A stretch of DNA of 8,770 nt from Candidatus Njordarchaeota archaeon (lineage in GTDB: Archaea > Thermoproteota > JANJXX01 > Panguiarchaeales > Panguiarchaeaceae). Location of the stretch: the NCBI GenBank assembly GCA_029855985.1, contig JAGSHR010000230.1:1-8770 (forward strand), read 5' to 3'. This document shows positions 6,891 through 8,770 of this stretch, in pieces. Each line of letters starts with the position of its first letter. The first letter of the stretch is position 1. The translations under genes and the position numbers were made by a program. The notes under the pieces are model-generated. The model did not search any database and had not been told where the DNA came from. It worked only from the letters and a program-made list of their open reading frames with translations.

Positions 6891-6897
6891 TATAATA
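6891..6897 (-). promoter_or_regulatory. TATA-like element of the TPR-like gene
   Basis: Minus-strand TATTATA ends 25 bases before the GTG at 6866, ideal spacing for a leaderless archaeal transcript. That agrees with the missing ribosome-binding site. Confidence 0.45.
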
Positions 6898-6956
6898 CCA
6901 AATAATGAAAATTTAGTTCGTTACACAATACAAACTATAATATTTAATCAATTTTA

Positions 6957-6976
6957 AATAATTACCGTTAATTATT
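6957..6976. repeat. Perfect 8-bp inverted repeat
   Basis: AATAATTA (6957-6964) and TAATTATT (6969-6976) are perfect reverse complements around CCGT. The size and symmetry fit a dimeric regulator site, about 91 bases upstream of the TPR-like gene, but AT-rich sequence makes chance matches likelier. Confidence 0.45.
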
Positions 6977-7000
6977 ATCGAAAAAATAAGTGTTATCAGC

Positions 7001-7015
7001 TAGATTTCAAATCTA
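7001..7015. repeat. Perfect 7-bp inverted repeat
   Basis: TAGATTT and AAATCTA flank a central C, giving a 15-base dyad. With almost no loop it suits protein binding better than an RNA hairpin. It lies 26 bases before a TATA-like stretch at 7041. Confidence 0.4.
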
Positions 7016-7228
7016 CAACGGCTAGTGGCGTTCTAGATAGTATAATATATAATTATGAATGAAAATTGTTGCCGGTATTTTATTTAAATACAAGACTTAA
7101 GGGTTAATACAATCAACTTAAATTCTAAAATTTAAAGAGTTAAACAATAAATAAAAATCAGTTCTAGAAACTAAAATTTTAACGAAAACAATAAAGCAAC
7201 CATAAAAATAAATTTAAAGAATATTGAC

Positions 7229-7233
7229 AGGTG
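7229..7233 (+). promoter_or_regulatory. Shine-Dalgarno AGGTG deciding the fixC TTG start
   Basis: AGGTG matches the 16S tail 7 bases before TTG at 7241. No in-frame ATG, GTG or TTG exists upstream within the open stretch, so this site settles the unusual start codon. Confidence 0.65.
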
Positions 7234-7240
7234 CACCATT

Positions 7241-8533
7241 TTGGACGAAGAAAAATTTGACGTGATAATTGTTGGGGCGGGTCCTTCTGGAAGCATAGCG
7301 GCTTATCACCTAGCGAAAGCCGGTTTATCTGTTCTCCAAGTGGAAAGAGGGGCCTACCCGGGAGCAAAAAATGTTAGTGGAGCTAGATTGTATGGGTATG
7401 TCCTTCCAATGGTTTTACCAGATGATGTTTGGAAGGACGCGCCTCTTGAAAGATGCATAACAAAGGAAAAATTAGTGTTTATGACAGAAAAAGGTACAAT
7501 GGCTGTAGAGTTTAGCCACCAAGACTTCAAAGGCGAACCGTGTAATAGTTATACTGTCATAAGGGCCAAATTTGATAAATGGTTAGCAGAGAGAGCGGAG
7601 GAGGAAGGCGTTCTACTGGCCACAGGCGTTAATGTTGATGAACTGATAGTTGAAAATGGTAGATTTGTTGGGATAAACGCAGCAGGAGATGTGATGAAAG
7701 CGGATGCAATAATTCTTGCAGAGGGTGCATTAGGTCTATTGGCTGAAAAACATGGTTTGAGAAAGATGCCCAAACCCGACGATGTAGCAGTAGGTGTTAA
7801 AGAAGTATGGTCACTATCAAAGGAAAAGATAAACGAAAGATTTGGCTTAGAGGATGGTGAGGGTGCAGTATTACACATAGCAGGATTTCCCTCAAAGTTC
7901 CTTAGAGGAGGCGCATTTCTATATACAATGGAATCAGTTTTATCCCTAGGAGTTGTCTTCTTCATTGAAGATGTGCCAAAAATAGGGAAAGAGTTAAATG
8001 AGACCGTGGAGGACCTGCGACTGCACCCCTACATTTACCCGTATATTGAGGGGGCACAACTTGTAGAATATGCAGCTAAAACTGTACCCGAAACATTTAT
8101 TTGGGTGGACAAGTTCCATGCTCCAGGGGTTCTAATAACCGGAGACACTGCTGGATTCCTTATAAACTTAGGATTTACAGTGAGAGGTATAGATTTAGCC
8201 ATGTTATCAGGAAAAATTGCGGCAGAAACAATAATTGAATTAAAGAACAAGAACGCGCTAGATAATCCAAAGGCCTTTGAGCTATACGACAAAAAGATTA
8301 AGGAAAGCATAATCTGGAGAGACTACAAACTATTTAAGGACGCTCACAAGTATCTCTCAGATCCAAAGATATACAGTGAATACCCAGAACTAATGGTCAG
8401 ATTGGCTAAAAAGATATTTGAATACAATGGCAAGAAAGCCCAAACTATCTATAAGGCAATTAGAGAAGAGTTAAGTCTAATCAAGCTACTTAAGCTTGGC
8501 TTGCACGCAAGGAAGGGGGCGATGAAATTATGA
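7241..8533 (+). CDS. fixC: FixC, FAD-dependent electron-transfer flavoprotein:quinone oxidoreductase-like protein
   Basis: Flavoprotein that takes electrons from the electron-transfer flavoprotein FixAB and passes them towards quinone, as part of the Fix (bifurcating ETF) system. An N-terminal Rossmann fold starts at residue 6, with the FAD motif VGAGPSG (11-17) and the ribose-binding acidic residue E35 in LQVERG. AKNVSGARLYG (42-52) is the typical FixC/ETF-QO block. A second FAD motif, TGDTAG (300-305), is followed by GFTVRGIDLAMLSGKIAAE (311-329), also family-typical. The 430 residues equal the usual FixC length, and there is no C-terminal ferredoxin domain; that part is supplied by the next gene. 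The TTG start puts the fold at the expected distance. Membrane attachment, if any, would be peripheral. Geranylgeranyl reductases share the fold, but the adjoining fixX makes FixC the better name. Confidence 0.92.
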   Translation: MDEEKFDVIIVGAGPSGSIAAYHLAKAGLSVLQVERGAYPGAKNVSGARLYGYVLPMVLPDDVWKDAPLERCITKEKLVFMTEKGTMAVEFSHQDFKGEPCNSYTVIRAKFDKWLAERAEEEGVLLATGVNVDELIVENGRFVGINAAGDVMKADAIILAEGALGLLAEKHGLRKMPKPDDVAVGVKEVWSLSKEKINERFGLEDGEGAVLHIAGFPSKFLRGGAFLYTMESVLSLGVVFFIEDVPKIGKELNETVEDLRLHPYIYPYIEGAQLVEYAAKTVPETFIWVDKFHAPGVLITGDTAGFLINLGFTVRGIDLAMLSGKIAAETIIELKNKNALDNPKAFELYDKKIKESIIWRDYKLFKDAHKYLSDPKIYSEYPELMVRLAKKIFEYNGKKAQTIYKAIREELSLIKLLKLGLHARKGAMKL

Positions 8534-8770
8534 GCACGATTGTCGCGGGAAAAGATAGGATATCCTTGGATAAGAGACTTCTCGCCACGTCTTTTGACCC
8601 TCAAGAAGAACCAGATAAGATACTAGATCCAGAGGCTTGTAAAGCATGTGAAACAAAGATTTGTACCAAGGCTTGTCCGGCTAGGCTCTTTGAAGAAGCT
8701 GAGGATGGGACTGTTGTTTATACTCACGAAGGATGCTTGGAGTGCAGGACTTGTGATTATGTTTGTACAT
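8530..8770 (+). CDS. fixX: FixX, ferredoxin-like protein (3' partial)
   Basis: Small iron-sulfur protein acting with FixC to carry electrons from flavin to quinone. The ATG at 8530 overlaps the fixC stop as ATGA, and GGGGG at 8515-8519 lies 10 bases upstream, so the two are translationally coupled. Eighty residues are visible before the window ends. After a ~30-residue lead come C37-x2-C40-x4-C45-x3-C49-P, then C69-LE-C72-RT-C75-x3-C79; CLECRTC closely matches the FixX block CLECGTC. Eight cysteines could hold two [4Fe-4S] clusters, more than the four-cysteine FixX of E. coli as I remember it. Only about 15 residues should be missing if length is standard (about 95). Confidence 0.9.
   Translation, partial: MSTIVAGKDRISLDKRLLATSFDPQEEPDKILDPEACKACETKICTKACPARLFEEAEDGTVVYTHEGCLECRTCDYVCT

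Larger units (their letters stand above)
6867..7240. other. Long AT-rich divergent spacer without a supported gene
   Basis: The 374 bases between the TPR-like gene and fixC contain no open frame of useful size on either strand and no tRNA or box C/D pattern that I can find. They hold the minus-strand TATA at 6891-6897, two perfect inverted repeats (6957-6976 and 7001-7015), a slightly GC-richer patch around 7016-7031 that can fold weakly (AACG with CGTT), TATA-like stretches at 7041-7052 and 7078-7090, and an 11-base direct repeat AAATTTAAAGA at 7128-7138 and 7210-7220. The fixC start site cannot be placed with certainty: a promoter at 7041 would imply a leader of about 165 bases. Confidence 0.5.

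Noticed and set aside
7001..7017. tRNA T-loop look-alike (TTCAAAT)
   Set aside because: The flanking bases do not form a 5-bp T stem, and no acceptor, D or anticodon arm fits on either side. The signal is explained by the 15-base palindrome.
7055..7087. Tiny open frame ATG AAT GAA in the long spacer
   Set aside because: It encodes only about ten residues and has no ribosome-binding site, so there is no support for translation.
7128..7220. Direct repeat AAATTTAAAGA (two copies) as a CRISPR or iteron
   Set aside because: There are only two 11-base AT-only-rich copies at 82-base spacing, which falls short of an array or an origin.
7549..7965. 138-codon antisense open frame within fixC
   Set aside because: It is fully contained in a well-supported gene, has a serine/proline-rich low-complexity product, and has no ribosome-binding site or recognisable domain. 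It is a shadow of fixC codons.

Overview
This window is almost certainly archaeal. The evidence is a Cys-bearing archaeal-type XRE regulator, an Mrp/NBP35 ATPase with an archaeal-style N-terminus, AT-rich TATA-like elements, one apparently leaderless GTG start, and ribosome-binding sites that match an archaeal 16S tail (GGAGGT, GGGGGTG, AGGTG). The AT-rich composition and the FixC/FixX pair would suit a member of the Thermoproteota or a relative, possibly thermophilic or acidophilic. That placement is inference; there is no rRNA or tRNA here to fix it.

Left part (1-4302, + strand): a tightly packed four-gene operon that enters the window already in progress. It holds an ABC-2 type export ATPase (its N-terminus lies off the left edge), the partner six-helix permease, a DNA-binding protein with an N-terminal leucine-zipper coiled coil and a C-terminal winged helix, and a 614-residue protein of unknown family with about eight membrane helices followed by a long beta-rich soluble tail. 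Gaps are only 2 to 13 bases, each with a clear Shine-Dalgarno. A small AT-rich hairpin and T tract close the unit. The layout suggests an exporter with its own regulator and an accessory membrane protein; the substrate cannot be read from the sequence.

Middle part (4311-6866): a small four-cysteine XRE-type regulator is transcribed divergently from an Mrp/NBP35 (ApbC-type) P-loop ATPase, the iron-sulfur cluster carrier family. The 153-base spacer between them carries a 16-bp near-palindrome and further AGTG/CACT half-sites, a good operator candidate. The Mrp protein keeps only the first cysteine of the usual CxxC cluster-binding pair. It converges on a 355-residue helical-repeat (TPR/alpha-SNAP-like) protein of unknown role, with T tracts on both strands in the 21-base gap.

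Right part (6867-8770): a 374-base AT-rich spacer contains two perfect short inverted repeats and several TATA-like stretches but no gene that I can support. It is followed by fixC (FAD-dependent ETF:quinone oxidoreductase-like subunit, TTG start), overlapping by 4 bases with fixX (ferredoxin-like, eight cysteines visible), which runs off the right edge. FixC and FixX normally work with the electron-transfer flavoprotein FixAB, so fixA/fixB may lie just downstream or elsewhere in the genome.

I see no mobile element, CRISPR array, tRNA or rRNA. The least understood parts are the 614-residue membrane/beta protein in the exporter operon, the SNAP-like protein, and the single-cysteine Mrp beside a cysteine-rich regulator.
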